From Hetaerina americana (Eukaryota; Arthropoda; Insecta; Odonata; Calopterygidae), in NCBI GenBank assembly GCA_022747635.1, contig JAKTNV010000023.1, positions 6,667,848 to 6,731,847 of the forward strand: a DNA stretch of 64,000 nucleotides, given 5' to 3'. The number at the start of each line of letters is the position of its first letter. Position 1 is the stretch's first letter. Under the pieces are notes generated by a model. The model worked only from the letters and a program-made list of their open reading frames with translations, searched no databases and was not told where the DNA came from. Both the position numbers and the translations under genes were made by a program. Positions 13,086-22,524 of this stretch are shown here, in pieces.

Positions 13086-14509
13086 TAACGAAGCTTTTCC
13101 TGATACTTTTTATGCAAACCATATATAGTATTACGCACCTGCCAGTAACGGTTCTAAGGAGTTAAATTACTATACTCTTATATGGGACTGGAATGCTTTA
13201 AAGTCATTCTTTAATGTTTAAGGACAGGTGGTAGCAAAAGTAGGCTCACGTGTGCAGGCCGTACCTGAAATTTTCAGGCGTTACTATAAGGTAATTTGTA
13301 ACTGAAGCTTGGATTAATTTGTATAGAAAACAACAAAATTGTCTACTAAATGAGACAAAAGTAATTTTAAATGTAATGATTTATCACTCTGATTGAACAC
13401 ATCATTTTTATCAAAAACTAATTTTATTTAAAGCTTTATGGTATGAGACATTTACTCAAATTACTCAAGTTGTTAGTGGCAATACATTAAATTAACAATA
13501 ATTCAATGAATTCCTATGAGCTTTGTGTTTGGAGATGTTGCCGATGCACGAGTATCATTAGAGTAACCGCGTCGATCTGGATACACGCACTGGATAACCA
13601 ATATCGGTATTATTTCTTTCAACGTTTGAATGGCTTGGGTGAAGTGCGTGAAACACCAAAACTAAATGCAAGTAGTCAACCTAAAAGTTTGCTATAATGG
13701 GTGAGTATAGAACTCACTCCGAAATTAATCCTGTAAAACTTACACGCTCAGGGAAGGGGGGGGGGGCGGTAGTCCCTTGTTCCCAATTTTTTTCCCATGA
13801 AATCCTAGCAACAAAAAAAATCACACCGCTTGAATTAGAGATTTGGCCGACCGAAGTCATAAACCAGGATTTGAGTCCGGGAAAAAATCGGTAAATGGCG
13901 GAGCGTACGACGCACAGGCAGCATACTGTCCGACTGGCGACCACGCTGCTTGAACATTGATTCTCACTACAAGTCTAGGCAAAAGGTTCATTCTTGGAAG
14001 AAATGTGAATGAAGAGACCCAAAAGTCTGGAAGGACAGAGCAGTGATCCAGAGTAAGTGATAGATAGATAGAGGTCTTACTTGGGCGAAATTGAGACGTA
14101 ATCGTCCCTTCTTCCATTTAACCCAAGAGAGACAGAAAGCTGAAACTCAAAAGCCAACCTGACCCGGCTGAAGACACTGGTTCACCTGAGGACGCAATGA
14201 ATAATAGTGCGTTCAGCATAAATTCACTGTAACAGTAACGCATAATTGATAATACATGCAGTAGAATGCTCACTAAACTTGTACATATTCCAGTGACAAA
14301 AGGATCATTTCTTAATATCTTTTTATATATAGTATGTATTTCCTGAGTGAGTTTTATCAACGTATCTATACCAATCTAAGATAAAGAATTACTAGGATTA
14401 ATGTAAATAATAATTTTTATCATAACAATTGTAGGTAAAGAAGAACACGTCAAAACCCAACGGATATGTTCTATATCTCTCATTTCAATCCCTGAACCTT
14501 CGCAAATTC
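13086..14509. other. AT-rich sequence without recognisable genes
   Basis: Only short frames, none with recognisable motifs. An 11-bp G run lies near 13756-13767. Confidence 0.5.
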
Positions 14510-14525
14510 TTGTCAGCATCTTTCA

Positions 14526-14815
14526 ATGCTTCTCAAGTCCTCTTTCTTAGCCGTCATGACTGGATGGATTCTAATCCTAGTTTTCCCAACAAACCAGGCA
14601 CACAAGCTTTCAACTATTGCGGATTTTTCATACGAATCCTTGCCGTATTTAAAATGTTACCCAGCTCCGCGATTGAGAGGAGAAAACGCCCAAATAATGC
14701 CCACCGCACAAATCGAAAAATGCGAAAGTAATGCGATGAGTGATCATTCCATTATAAATATTTTCAGGAAGAAAAATATCCCAGTTGAAAGAGCCAGGTT
14801 CCTATCGAGGTGACC
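14526..14815 (+). CDS. Putative exon encoding a signal peptide and small secreted protein
   Basis: A 95-codon frame starts MLLKSSFLAVMTGWILILVF, an excellent signal-peptide shape (Lys, then a hydrophobic core, likely cleavage after NQA near residue 25). The mature part is polar with two cysteines (residues about 44 and 65) and pairs of basic residues. About 12 nt upstream of the ATG is a pyrimidine-rich tract ending TTCTTGTCAG, a plausible 3' splice acceptor, and the frame closes at AG|GTGACC, a possible donor. I do not recognise the family; a neuropeptide-like or other secreted precursor is conceivable. It is one of many short frames in the window, so it may be chance, but it is the only one with this combination of signals. 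Confidence 0.35.
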
Positions 14816-14875
14816 TCGCACTGTAAATTGTTTAACGCCTACGATTGGTCCCCGAGCGTAAGGTTGGCAGCGAGA

Positions 14876-15216
14876 GTACATCTACATCTACTTAATACCC
14901 CGCAAGCCGCCGCAAGGGCGTGTGGCGGGGGGTGTTATAACACCACCCGTAATTTAGAAAAAAATCGCAAACAAGAACCACAAATTCATAGATCCACAAA
15001 AAAACATGGCATACATTCAAGCAAGAACACTTACACCCCACACACATGCAAACACTCAAACTACCAACTAACATACACATGCACCTGAAAGTATACCTAA
15101 CAGCTTTGCAATGTTTAATTTTGTGCCGACTTGTAAATTCAATGTTTTTAATATTTCTAAAGTGACTTTGGTTTCTTACTATTGTGATTTCTGATTGTCC
15201 GGGGAAAGAATGAGTT
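14876..15216 (-). mobile_element. 5'-truncated CR1-A copy (C-terminus plus 3' UTR)
   Basis: On the minus strand the sequence begins inside the last codons of CR1-A ORF2 (SFFPRTIRNHNSKKPKSL, then stop near 15159) and continues through the same 3' UTR found at 30033-30335, including the GC-rich hairpin and the terminal (GTAGAT)n, here read as TACATC repeats at 14876-14892. About 340 bp, a typical short LINE insertion. The UTR has a few substitutions and indels compared with the copy at 30 kb. Confidence 0.85.
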
Positions 15217-15550
15217 CATTGATGTCGCAAGATGCACGGTGAATGCAAGCGGGGCGGTACGGGGTTGTGCTGCGATACCGTGTCTAGTATCGATAGGATC
15301 ATTCGATAATATTTTTAAAAATATGACACAGGATATTTTCCGCATTACTATCGGCACATTGACCGACTGTAATCACATAGCCATTATTTTCTCTGAAAAT
15401 GTCACAACCTAAAACGCTCCTGGTCTCTGATCAATGACCATCGTGACTCCGCTGGCACACCAATAAAAATGTCACTTGGTGCAGAGGTGACTCCTAGACA
15501 TGAGCGTGTGAACGTTTTCAGAAAATATTTTCAAGCCATTTTCACGGCTA
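15217..15550. other. Short unique spacer
   Basis: No gene or repeat recognised between the truncated CR1-A copy and the 3' end of RTE-X. Confidence 0.5.
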
Positions 15551-15796
15551 ACCATCATCACCATTGGTGGTTCAATCCTAAGAATGGTTGACTGCACCCC
15601 TCCACCCTACCAAATCTCATATTAATTGGCTTGCTTCCTGATATTTTTTGCAATGTACTTCCTTCTTTACTTGTGCCGCGTATTTATCCCATGGCTTTCC
15701 TCTTGGGACTCTTCCCTCTATTTTTCCTTCCACTACATTCTTAACGATTTCATTGCGCCTCAGGGTGGCCAATTCATCTGGTTCTTTATTTATTAT
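15551..15796 (-). pseudogene. RTE-X block 3: C-terminal end and 3' tail
   Basis: The minus-strand translation from about 15790 gives LRRNEIVKNVVEGKIEGRVPR and more basic sequence, the characteristic end of RTE ORF2 proteins, then a short 3' UTR. It continues the frame interrupted at 17588 by the Penelope-like insertion, with one frame change at the join. Confidence 0.7.
15784..15796. repeat. Left target-site duplication of the Penelope-like element
   Basis: CTTTATTTATTAT, identical to 17576-17588. RTE-X coding sequence lies directly outside both copies. Confidence 0.7.
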
Positions 15797-15838
15797 AATT
15801 CGTTGTCTCAAGCGTGACTTCATGGAATCGACTTAACA

Positions 15839-16426
15839 TAATGAAAGGAGAAACTTTGTAATTCCACATAGATTTATTCGACGGACGACCTAGGTTTCGA
15901 CGTGGCACGTCATCATCAGGTACATTTTGTAAAGAAGACAGAGAATATATAGTCACACAAATTGGGGGGGGTGGGTTGGGGGGGGGGGAAGGCGAGAAGA
16001 GAGACAACTCCCCGGTCTGAGGTGAGGGTTAGGGGGTTGAAGAGGGGAAAAAACCCAGGGGGGGGGGTTGGCCCGGAGGTGGTTAAGGGGGTTGAGAGCA
16101 AGGGGCTAGAAGAAAGGAAAGGATTAGGAACTCCGTAAACTCAGGAAGGGGGAGGTGGTGAAGGGGACGCGTGGATCAGGAGGGAGAGGGGAAACCCAGA
16201 ATATACGTAAAAACGCTGTATTAAGAGCCGGTAGGGGAGGAGGTAAGGTAGGTGGGGTGTCATTAGGTGTGGAAGGAAGGAAGGTCTAGAAGGGGGGAGT
16301 GGGAAGGGTACAAGATTTCGTTAACAATGGTAACCTTATTCTTAACACATTTCAAAATTTCAAATTGCTCTAGCGCGTCAAGCCTTTGTCCTTTCTTCTC
16401 AAAATGTAAGAACTCTGGCACAAAAT
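15839..16426 (-). repeat. Inverted left arm (pseudo-LTR) of the Penelope-like element
   Basis: Reverse complement of 16986-17575 with very few differences, mainly in homopolymer runs and a handful of substitutions. It holds the C-terminal coding end, the C-rich 3' UTR and the hammerhead motif in opposite orientation. Inverted partial copies at the 5' side are a known Penelope arrangement. Confidence 0.9.
15883..15923 (-). ncRNA. Hammerhead ribozyme motif in the inverted left arm
   Basis: Mirror copy of the right-arm motif: CUGAUGA at 15919-15913, hairpin GACGU-GCC-ACGUC, GAAA, palindromic stem III ACCUAGGU, then C; predicted cleavage after position 15887 on the minus strand. Confidence 0.65.
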
Positions 16427-16456
16427 GGGCCACACAGGGATAATGGGCCTAAATAG

Positions 16457-17149
16457 AGTTTGCGAAAACTTGCAGCATTTCATTCCATGATCAATAGACT
16501 AACTTCAATACCAATGACGGTTTCCAGCGTTTTAAAGGAACTTAATATTATTAAGACAATAGCAGTAAACAATGGCTACCCGGAAAAACTAATAGACAAA
16601 CTTTATAAGAGGAAAATGTCCAAGTTAGCCAGAAACAGTATTTATGGGTCTATACCTAGCGATATATCAAGGGCTCAATGGAGAAGGTTTCTCTATTTAG
16701 GCCCATTATCCCTGAGGGTATGCAGAAAAATCCCCAAAGACAAAATTAGACTAGCGTTTTATAACAAACAGTGCATGAGGAATTTAATTTCTCATACCAA
16801 AGACAGAATCCCTACAAGTGAGAAAAGTGGTGTTTATAAATTAAATTGTCAATGTGGAGCAGGATACATCGGCCAGACTGGGAGAAAGTTTAAAGAGAGG
16901 ATCAAGGAACACCAATCGTGCGTCAAAAATAAGGACTCGGCGTCTCTCTTTGCCAAACATCTGCTGGACGAGAATCATCGGAGTGATTTTGTGCCAGAGT
17001 TCTTACATTTTGAGAAGAAAGGACAAAGGCTTGACGCGCTAGAGCAATTTGAAATTTTGAAATGTGTTAAGAATAAGGTTACCATTGTTAACGAAATCTT
17101 GTACCCTTCCCACTCCCCCCTTCTAGACCTTCCTTCCTTCCACACCTAA
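16457..17149 (+). pseudogene. Penelope-like element protein, C-terminal part with GIY-YIG nuclease
   Basis: An open frame of about 230 codons with no N-terminus of its own: it opens inside the region downstream of the RT core (RKLAAFHSMINRL). The linker (KLARNSIYGSI, LSLRVCRKIPKDKIRLAFYN) leads to a GIY-YIG domain: SGVYKLNCQCGAGYIGQTGR (about residues 122-141) with the expected downstream Arg and His (KERIKEH, AKHLLDENHRSDF). A Cys-x-Cys before the YIG box and the spaced His are typical of Penelope nucleases. The first tripeptide reads GVY instead of GIY. The RT catalytic residues are absent, so this copy cannot act alone. The frame itself is uninterrupted. Confidence 0.85.
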
Positions 17150-17575
17150 TGACACCCCACCTACCTTACCTCCTCCCCTACCGGCTCTTAATACAGCGTT
17201 TTTACGTATATTCTGGGTTTCCCCTCTCCCTCCTGATCCACGCGTCCCCTTCACCACCTCCCCCTTCCTGAGTTTACGGAGTTCCTAATCCTTTCCTTTC
17301 TTCTAGCCCCTTGCTCTCAACCCCCTTAACCACCTCCGGGCCAACCCCCCCCCCCCTGGGTTTTTTCCCCTCTTCCACCCCCTAACCCTCACCTCAGACC
17401 GGGGAGTTGTCTCTCTTCTCGCCTTCCCCCCCCCCCAACCCACCCCCCCCAATTTGTGTGACTATATATTCTCTGTCTTCTTTACAAAATGTACCTGATG
17501 ATGACGTGCCACGTCGAAACCTAGGTCGTCCGTCGAATAAATCTATGTGGAATTACAAAGTTTCTCCTTTCATTA
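16986..17575 (+). repeat. Right arm of the Penelope-like element
   Basis: Partner of the inverted repeat at 15839-16426. It includes the end of the GIY-YIG protein, a long pyrimidine-rich 3' UTR (17150-17450) and the hammerhead motif before the terminus. Confidence 0.9.
17491..17531 (+). ncRNA. Hammerhead ribozyme motif in the right arm
   Basis: CUGAUGA (17495-17501), stem II GACGU-GCC-ACGUC (one extra U before it), GAAA (17516-17519), then the palindrome ACCUAGGU as a minimal stem III and C17527 as the expected cleavage nucleotide. Stem I pairs GUAC with GUCC with one mismatch. Hammerheads with one- to three-base-pair stem III that work as dimers are established for Penelope-like elements. 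In vivo they are thought to process tandem element transcripts. Cleavage here is inferred, not shown. Confidence 0.65.
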
Positions 17576-17588
17576 CTTTATTTATTAT
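17576..17588. repeat. Right target-site duplication of the Penelope-like element
   Basis: CTTTATTTATTAT, identical to 15784-15796, starting immediately after the element's end. Confidence 0.7.
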
Positions 17589-18590
17589 CTATGGTGTTCC
17601 ATAAGGTCGGTACTTCGTCTATTCTTCGTTTCTTATATTTCATCCGTCTATTTGATCTTGAGAATCCTCCTCCAGCACCAGGTTTTGAAGGCTTCTAGCC
17701 TTTTCTGGTCTACTTTTCCGATGGTCCATGCCTCTGATCCATACTCTAGTGTCACGCTCTATACGAATGTTTTGTCGTATTGTTTCCTCGTCTGTAGTCC
17801 TATCTTCCTTAAACACAATATTGTCTTTTCAATGTGAATGCTCTCTTATTTTGAGCTATTCTTCGCTTGATGCCTGCAGTACTACTTCCGTCCCATGTGA
17901 TAGTACTTCCGAGATAGGTGAAGGAGTCCACTTGCTCTCATAATTGCCCTTTCAGTGTGACTACTGTATTCCGCCTCTCTCTTCCACACACTAGGATATT
18001 AGTCTTCTTCTTGTTTCTGGTCATGTTGTATCTTTGTAGTACTTGATCCAATACGCTTAGTGACCTTTGAAGATCCTCCTGGTTTTCTGCTATCATTGCA
18101 ATACCGTCGGCGAAGCGTAGCATGTTTATCTCTTCTCCATTGATCCTAATTCAGTTTAATCCCGTGCCTTGGGCTTCTCTTATTGCCTCCTGCAGGTTGA
18201 ACCATGCAGGTGAGAGGTGGCATCCTTGCCTCACTCCTTTGTTGATTTAAACCTCTCTATAGCTTCCATCTCTCATTTGCATTGTGGCTATTTGCTCCTT
18301 GTATAGCTGGTAGATTATTCTTCTGTCGTTGGGATGTATTCCGAGTTTTTCCAGCAGTCCAAACATCTTGTTCCATTCCGCATTGTCGAAGGCTATCTCC
18401 AAGCCCGTGAATGTCGCATGCAGTTGCTCGTTCACATGCATTGTTTTCTCTATCATGATTCTCAGACAGAGTATGGCTTCCCTGGTTCGTCTGGTCTTCC
18501 TAAAGCCAAATTGATTTTCCAATAGGTTATCTTCAATTTTATTTTCCATCCTTCGACCTATTATTCGCGGTAAGTATCTTTGATGTCACA
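17576..18590 (-). pseudogene. RTE-X block 2: RT palm and thumb
   Basis: Reading right to left: ENQFGFRKTRRTREAILCLR (about 18507-18448), FTGLEIAFDNAEWNKM (RT motif with the first catalytic Asp changed), VRQGCHLSPAWFNLQ near 18218, and LRFADGIAMIAENQEDLQ (18120-18070), where the catalytic FADD is FADG. These are followed by the thumb (LVCGRERR) and a 'YLGSTITWDG' box near 17920. Stops occur before VRQGC and after the thumb. The catalytic change and stops make it a dead copy. Confidence 0.8.
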
Positions 18591-19047
18591 TTCTCTCTCT
18601 AGCCCTCAACCTGAGCGGACCTGCCTACTGAGCGCTCCTGGTAACCGGTTTGACCCACCAGAGACTACCTGCCTGCCACCTCGATTCTTGGTGCTTTTGG
18701 TTTTAGTGAAGTGCAGTGTAGTGTCAACGTATACGTTGCTTCGTTTATATAGTTTTCGTTTTGTGTGTGGTTTGTTAACCTGTGTGTGGTAGTAGTAATT
18801 TATTTAGTGGATTGTGGTGGTTTTTGTCCTTCGACTCTGATTGGTGACCGGTGAGTGCTTTCCTTTTTCTTTCTTTTGGTCCTCTGAAAACCAGACCTTA
18901 CTCAAGCATCGTTTTTTCCACTTAGGCTTCATATCCAATTCCAAATCGTAACTTATTGTTTGAGCTAAAGTTAGCTAACCCCTTCTAGAAATTTTAGCAT
19001 AGTGTATACAGGTTAGCTTTTGTTGGGAACTTGGTAATTAAATTAGG
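18591..19047 (+). promoter_or_regulatory. CR1-A 5' UTR / presumed internal promoter region
   Basis: Between the break in RTE-X and the ORF1 ATG lies 457 bp, starting with a CT-rich TTCTCTCTCT and ending AAATTAGGATGG around the start codon. Full-length LINEs carry their promoter here. No TATA box is convincing, and no core element is assigned. Confidence 0.5.
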
Positions 19048-20067
19048 ATGGCTTCATCCAGGTCCCCTGTTGCTATTCTCGAAGGCACTGGCGAATGCGC
19101 GGCTTTAAGGGCCCGTATCGTCATGCTGGAGAGAATGGTGCGGGAGCTTCGATCGGAGATCGCCGGCCGGAGGGCTCCCCTCGGGAGAGATGGTGCTCAG
19201 GGTGGGAATTCGAAAACCCGCCACGCCCATAGGGGTGCACGGATTCGTCCGAATGCAACACGTGGCTGGGCGATTAGAGACCTACCCCGTGTCCCATCTC
19301 TCAACGAGGGAGTGTCTCACGTCCGTAGGTCGGACGATTGGAGGGTCGTCTCTCGGGGCAAGGGGAAGGTAACGCTGCGGCGAGGATTGGACTCTGCGGA
19401 GGCAGATACCATCCCCGTCTCCAACAGGTACCAGGTGCTGTCGGATGACAGCACCACCGTACCTGCAGCCCCTATCCCTACTCCGAGGGCACTGCCTAGG
19501 GTAAGGCATCAGCGGTCGGGGAGGGAGGGAACCGTTATATTAGGTAGTTCAAATGTCCGGCGTATAATGAACCCGCTGCGCCGCAGAGTCCAACAGGAGG
19601 GAGGTGTTGGATTCTTGTCGTCCTGGTGTATACCGGGCGGCGGGGTACCCCAGGCGACGCTGGCGGTGAAGGCGGCCGTCAGTAATACGGGCTGCTCCAA
19701 GCTACGCATTGTGGCTCATGTCGGGACAAACGACGCCTCGGAACGTGGATCTGAAGAGATCCTGCACTCCTTTGAGGAGATGCACTCGGAGATGAAACGA
19801 GTCGAGGCAGAGTTGAAGGTCCCAATTAAATTAAGTATATGTAGTATTGTGCCGCGTTCAGACCGCGGAAGGCTCGTTTGGAGCCGCATTGAGGGTTTAA
19901 ATGAGAGATTGCTGGGATTTTGCCGGGGAATCGGAGCGGACTTCGTTGATCTGAGGCCCGTCCTCTCATCGTGTCGGGTACCCCTTAATCGCTCCGGGGT
20001 CCATTATACTGCCGAGGCATCGCAGTTGGTAGCGCGTAGGTTACACGAACACGTGTCGAGGGTTTAG
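19048..20067 (+). CDS. CR1-A ORF1 protein with SGNH/GDSL esterase-like domain
   Basis: 339 residues. Residues 1-45 contain a short helical, leucine-bearing segment (MLERMVRELRSEI). Residues 46-160 are basic and proline-rich, a likely nucleic-acid-binding region. Residues about 160-335 form an SGNH-hydrolase-like domain: block I VILGSSNVRR (164-172, nucleophile Ser168), a Gly loop PGGGV (196-200), block III AHVGTND (223-229), and a final RSGVHYT with His319. This domain is known from ORF1 of CR1/L2-group elements. The Asp normally three residues before the catalytic His is Ser316 here, and GDS is GSS, so hydrolase activity is doubtful. The start is the first ATG in a long open frame. The first part is nearly identical to the CR1-B copy, the esterase part is not. 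Confidence 0.85.
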   Translation: MASSRSPVAILEGTGECAALRARIVMLERMVRELRSEIAGRRAPLGRDGAQGGNSKTRHAHRGARIRPNATRGWAIRDLPRVPSLNEGVSHVRRSDDWRVVSRGKGKVTLRRGLDSAEADTIPVSNRYQVLSDDSTTVPAAPIPTPRALPRVRHQRSGREGTVILGSSNVRRIMNPLRRRVQQEGGVGFLSSWCIPGGGVPQATLAVKAAVSNTGCSKLRIVAHVGTNDASERGSEEILHSFEEMHSEMKRVEAELKVPIKLSICSIVPRSDRGRLVWSRIEGLNERLLGFCRGIGADFVDLRPVLSSCRVPLNRSGVHYTAEASQLVARRLHEHVSRV

Positions 20068-20663
20068 CATAGCTGGTAGGCAAGAGCGTAGGTCATATAT
20101 TGGGAAAAATAAAGTAGAATCCAGCGCTTTTTGTCAATTCAGTTCAGGTAATGCCTCTCAAATCCCCAAAAATATTGAACAAACAAGCACTTGCGTTAAA
20201 ACAACATATAACCCATGTAAATTTAATAAAATTGGTGCCTCTACATACATAACAGATAGCAATGCAAGTGAATGTAATTCTTTTGTCTCTGTTCACCACG
20301 AATCGTCTCAAAACAGTTTTGTTAGCGTACATAAAACCGAAAAACAAGAAGTTATTAGCCATGTTAAAATTATAACATTAAATTGCCGTAGCATTAGAAA
20401 CAAAATATCGGATATTGAACATATTTTTGTCAGTACAAACGCAGACATAGTAGTTGGAACAGAAAGTTGGCTCACGGGAGATATAGCAAACAATGAGGTT
20501 TTTCCAAACGGCTTCACAATTTACAGAAGGGACAGACCAAAAAGGTTGGGTGGGGGAGTATACATTGCAGTAAAGTCACATCTTAGTAGCCAACGATATG
20601 AATGCGACGTAGATGACATAGAAAGCGTTTGGTGCAACATTAAGGACTACAACGGCAGAAGCC
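20068..20663 (+). pseudogene. CR1-A ORF2, block 1: start of APE endonuclease
   Basis: The ORF2 frame is +1 relative to ORF1, opens at 20033 (overlapping the end of ORF1 by 35 nt) and contains no in-frame ATG before the endonuclease. The APE domain begins ITLNCRSIRNKISDIEH (from about 20372), with the catalytic Glu in VVGTESWL (about 20452-20475). The block ends inside the endonuclease, at the insertion of CR1-B copy i. The sequence is about 60% identical at the protein level to the CR1-B endonuclease, so this is a separate family. Confidence 0.8.
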
Positions 20664-21995
20664 CTCACAGAGTGCAAAGTACCTAAGATTTGGAAAGCCG
20701 CGCAAATAACGCCTATTTTTAAAAGTGGTGACAGGGAGGATCCCAGTAATTACAGACCTATATCTCTCACTTCTATCTGTTGTAAAATCTTAGAGCACAT
20801 AATTGTCAGTTCAATAATGAGACACCTTGACAATATTAACTTTTTAAGTGACAATCAACACGGATTCAGGAAAACCCGCTCCTGCGAAACCCAATTAGGA
20901 TTATTTACACATGATTTACTTGTATCTGGTGAGAGAGGTAGGCAAGTGGATGCCATCTTCTTAGATTTTCAAAAGGCATTTGATAAGGTCCCACATGGTA
21001 AACTCATTCATAAATTAAAGGTCGCGGGTATAAACAAGGGCGCTATAAGTTGGGTTAAAGATTTTCTTTCAGAGCGGGAACAGAGGGTAGTCCTTGATGG
21101 CGCTAGTTCCGACAGCGTTCGAGTCACGTCGGGGGTACCTCAGGGAAGTGTGATCGGGCCGTTACTTTTCTTGATTTTTGTTAACGATTTGAACCGCGAA
21201 GTGAAAAGTAACATTAGGATGTTTGCGGATGACACGGTGATCTATCGGGAGATATCTGGGGATGAGGATCGTTTTATTCTAGCGCAGGATTTAGATTGCA
21301 TTACTAAATGGTGTTCTAACTGGGGATTGACTCTAAATTATAATAAATGTTCAGTGGTAAATTTCTTTAAAAGATCAACGGGATTTGCTTACAAATTAGC
21401 TGGAGGTGACCTAGCAGTAGTTGATACGGTAAAATACCTAGGTGTCACATTCACTAAAGACTTAACTTGGGGGACTCACATACGTAAAGTCTGCGGTCAA
21501 GCAAATAAAAAATTGGGATTCATTAGACGCATTGTCGGCAAAAGTGACTCAAAGGTCAAGGAACGTTGTTACCACGCTCTTGTAAGGCCTCATTTAGAAT
21601 ACGCATGCAGCGTGTGGGACCCGAGTGAAAAAGGTCTCATTCGGGAAATTGAGAAGGTTCAACGCCGGGCAGCCCGTTTTGTAAAAAATTCCTACGATAA
21701 AACGCAAAGCGTTACCGAAATGCTCATGGATTTGGGGTGGGAATCATTAGAAGAGAGACGATTCAATGCAAGACTGAAATTATTAAATAAATTCAGATCC
21801 GCATGTTTCAGCACCGAGGTCTCGCAGATTATTCGTACTCCTACATACATTGGTCGCTTGGATCATGCATATAAAATTCGGGAAATAGATGCCAGGACTA
21901 GCCGACTCAAGGACTCCTTCTTCCCACGGACAATACGGGATAGCAACTGTAGGATTGTAGATAGTAAAAATTCCACTTGCACCCTCAGTGTCTAA
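20664..21995 (+). pseudogene. CR1-B copy i ORF2, RT to C-terminus
   Basis: Open from inside the region before the RT fingers (TPIFKSGDRED) through NQHGFRKTRSCETQ, VDAIFLDFQKAFDKVPH, SGVPQGSVIGPLLFL, MFADDTVIYRE (catalytic pair intact) and the CR1-type C-terminus (FFPRTIRDSNCR), stop at 21993-21995. The endonuclease and all upstream sequence are missing because of 5' truncation, so it cannot be functional although its frame is clean. Confidence 0.85.
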
Positions 21996-22518
21996 AAAAT
22001 AATTAGTTCTACTTAAATGCATGCTCCTCCACTAACCTTATGTGTTTTGTTATAATAACCCATTCTTTCCGCATGATATCATTCGTGTTCTGTTCATCTG
22101 TTTTTAAGTTTCCCTTTCAGTCCCTCTTCCCTCCCGGCGGGGGGAAATTCCTGCTACCTGCAACGTTGGGTCGAATTCCCTTCCTTTTACTGTCTCTTTG
22201 GGGGGTTGAGTGTTTTGTGGTGCATTTTCATGTGGTAGTGATGTTTCACATTCTTGCTTGTTGTGTCCTGGCTTGCGTGTTTTAGGATGGCTTTCGTGCT
22301 GTATCCTGGGGTGCAGTTTTTTGTTGTTTTGCGGTGTATGTGTTTGCATGAGTATTGGATGGAGGGAGTTTTGCATGAGTGTGTGCGCTGCTGGGGTGTA
22401 ATTTTCCGTGTTGTTTTTTGCATGTGGTATTTTTCGTTTTTACGGTTGGTGACCTAACACCCCCCGCCACACGCCCTTGCGGCGGCTTGCGGGGTATTAT
22501 GTAGATGTAGATGTAGAT
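20664..22518 (+). mobile_element. CR1-B copy i, 5'-truncated, inserted in CR1-A ORF2
   Basis: A 1.86-kb CR1-B 3' fragment, matching 27923-29778 with about three substitutions. It is flanked by a GAAGCC repeat (20658-20663 and 22519-22524), a short target duplication; removing it restores the CR1-A codons ...NGRS|LYVCS. It ends in GC hairpin plus (GTAGAT)n. Confidence 0.9.
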
Positions 22519-22524
22519 GAAGCC

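Larger units (their letters stand above)
15797..17575 (+). mobile_element. Penelope-like element with inverted terminal arms
   Basis: A 1.78-kb element made of a forward 3' part (16457-17575) preceded by an inverted copy of its own end (15839-16456). It is inserted into RTE-X with a 13-bp direct repeat (CTTTATTTATTAT) at 15784-15796 and 17576-17588. A 42-bp extension (15797-15838) lies between the left duplication and the inverted arm, matching the short end extension known in Penelope elements. The coding part is 5'-truncated: the RT catalytic core is missing. The inverted left block also has an internal deletion: after 16426 it jumps to the reverse complement of about 16690-16712, near a shared GCCCA. 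Confidence 0.85.

Noticed and set aside
22040..22457. Small ORFs in the CR1-B 3' UTR, repeated at 23.7 and 29.3 kb
   Set aside because: They recur only because the UTR is duplicated with the element; T/G-rich and without motif, and copy ii does not keep them all.
18591..22518. CR1-A as an internally deleted or recombined element ending at 22518
   Set aside because: The missing half of its endonuclease continues in frame at 22525, after a GAAGCC duplication, so 20664-22518 is an insertion and not a deletion junction.
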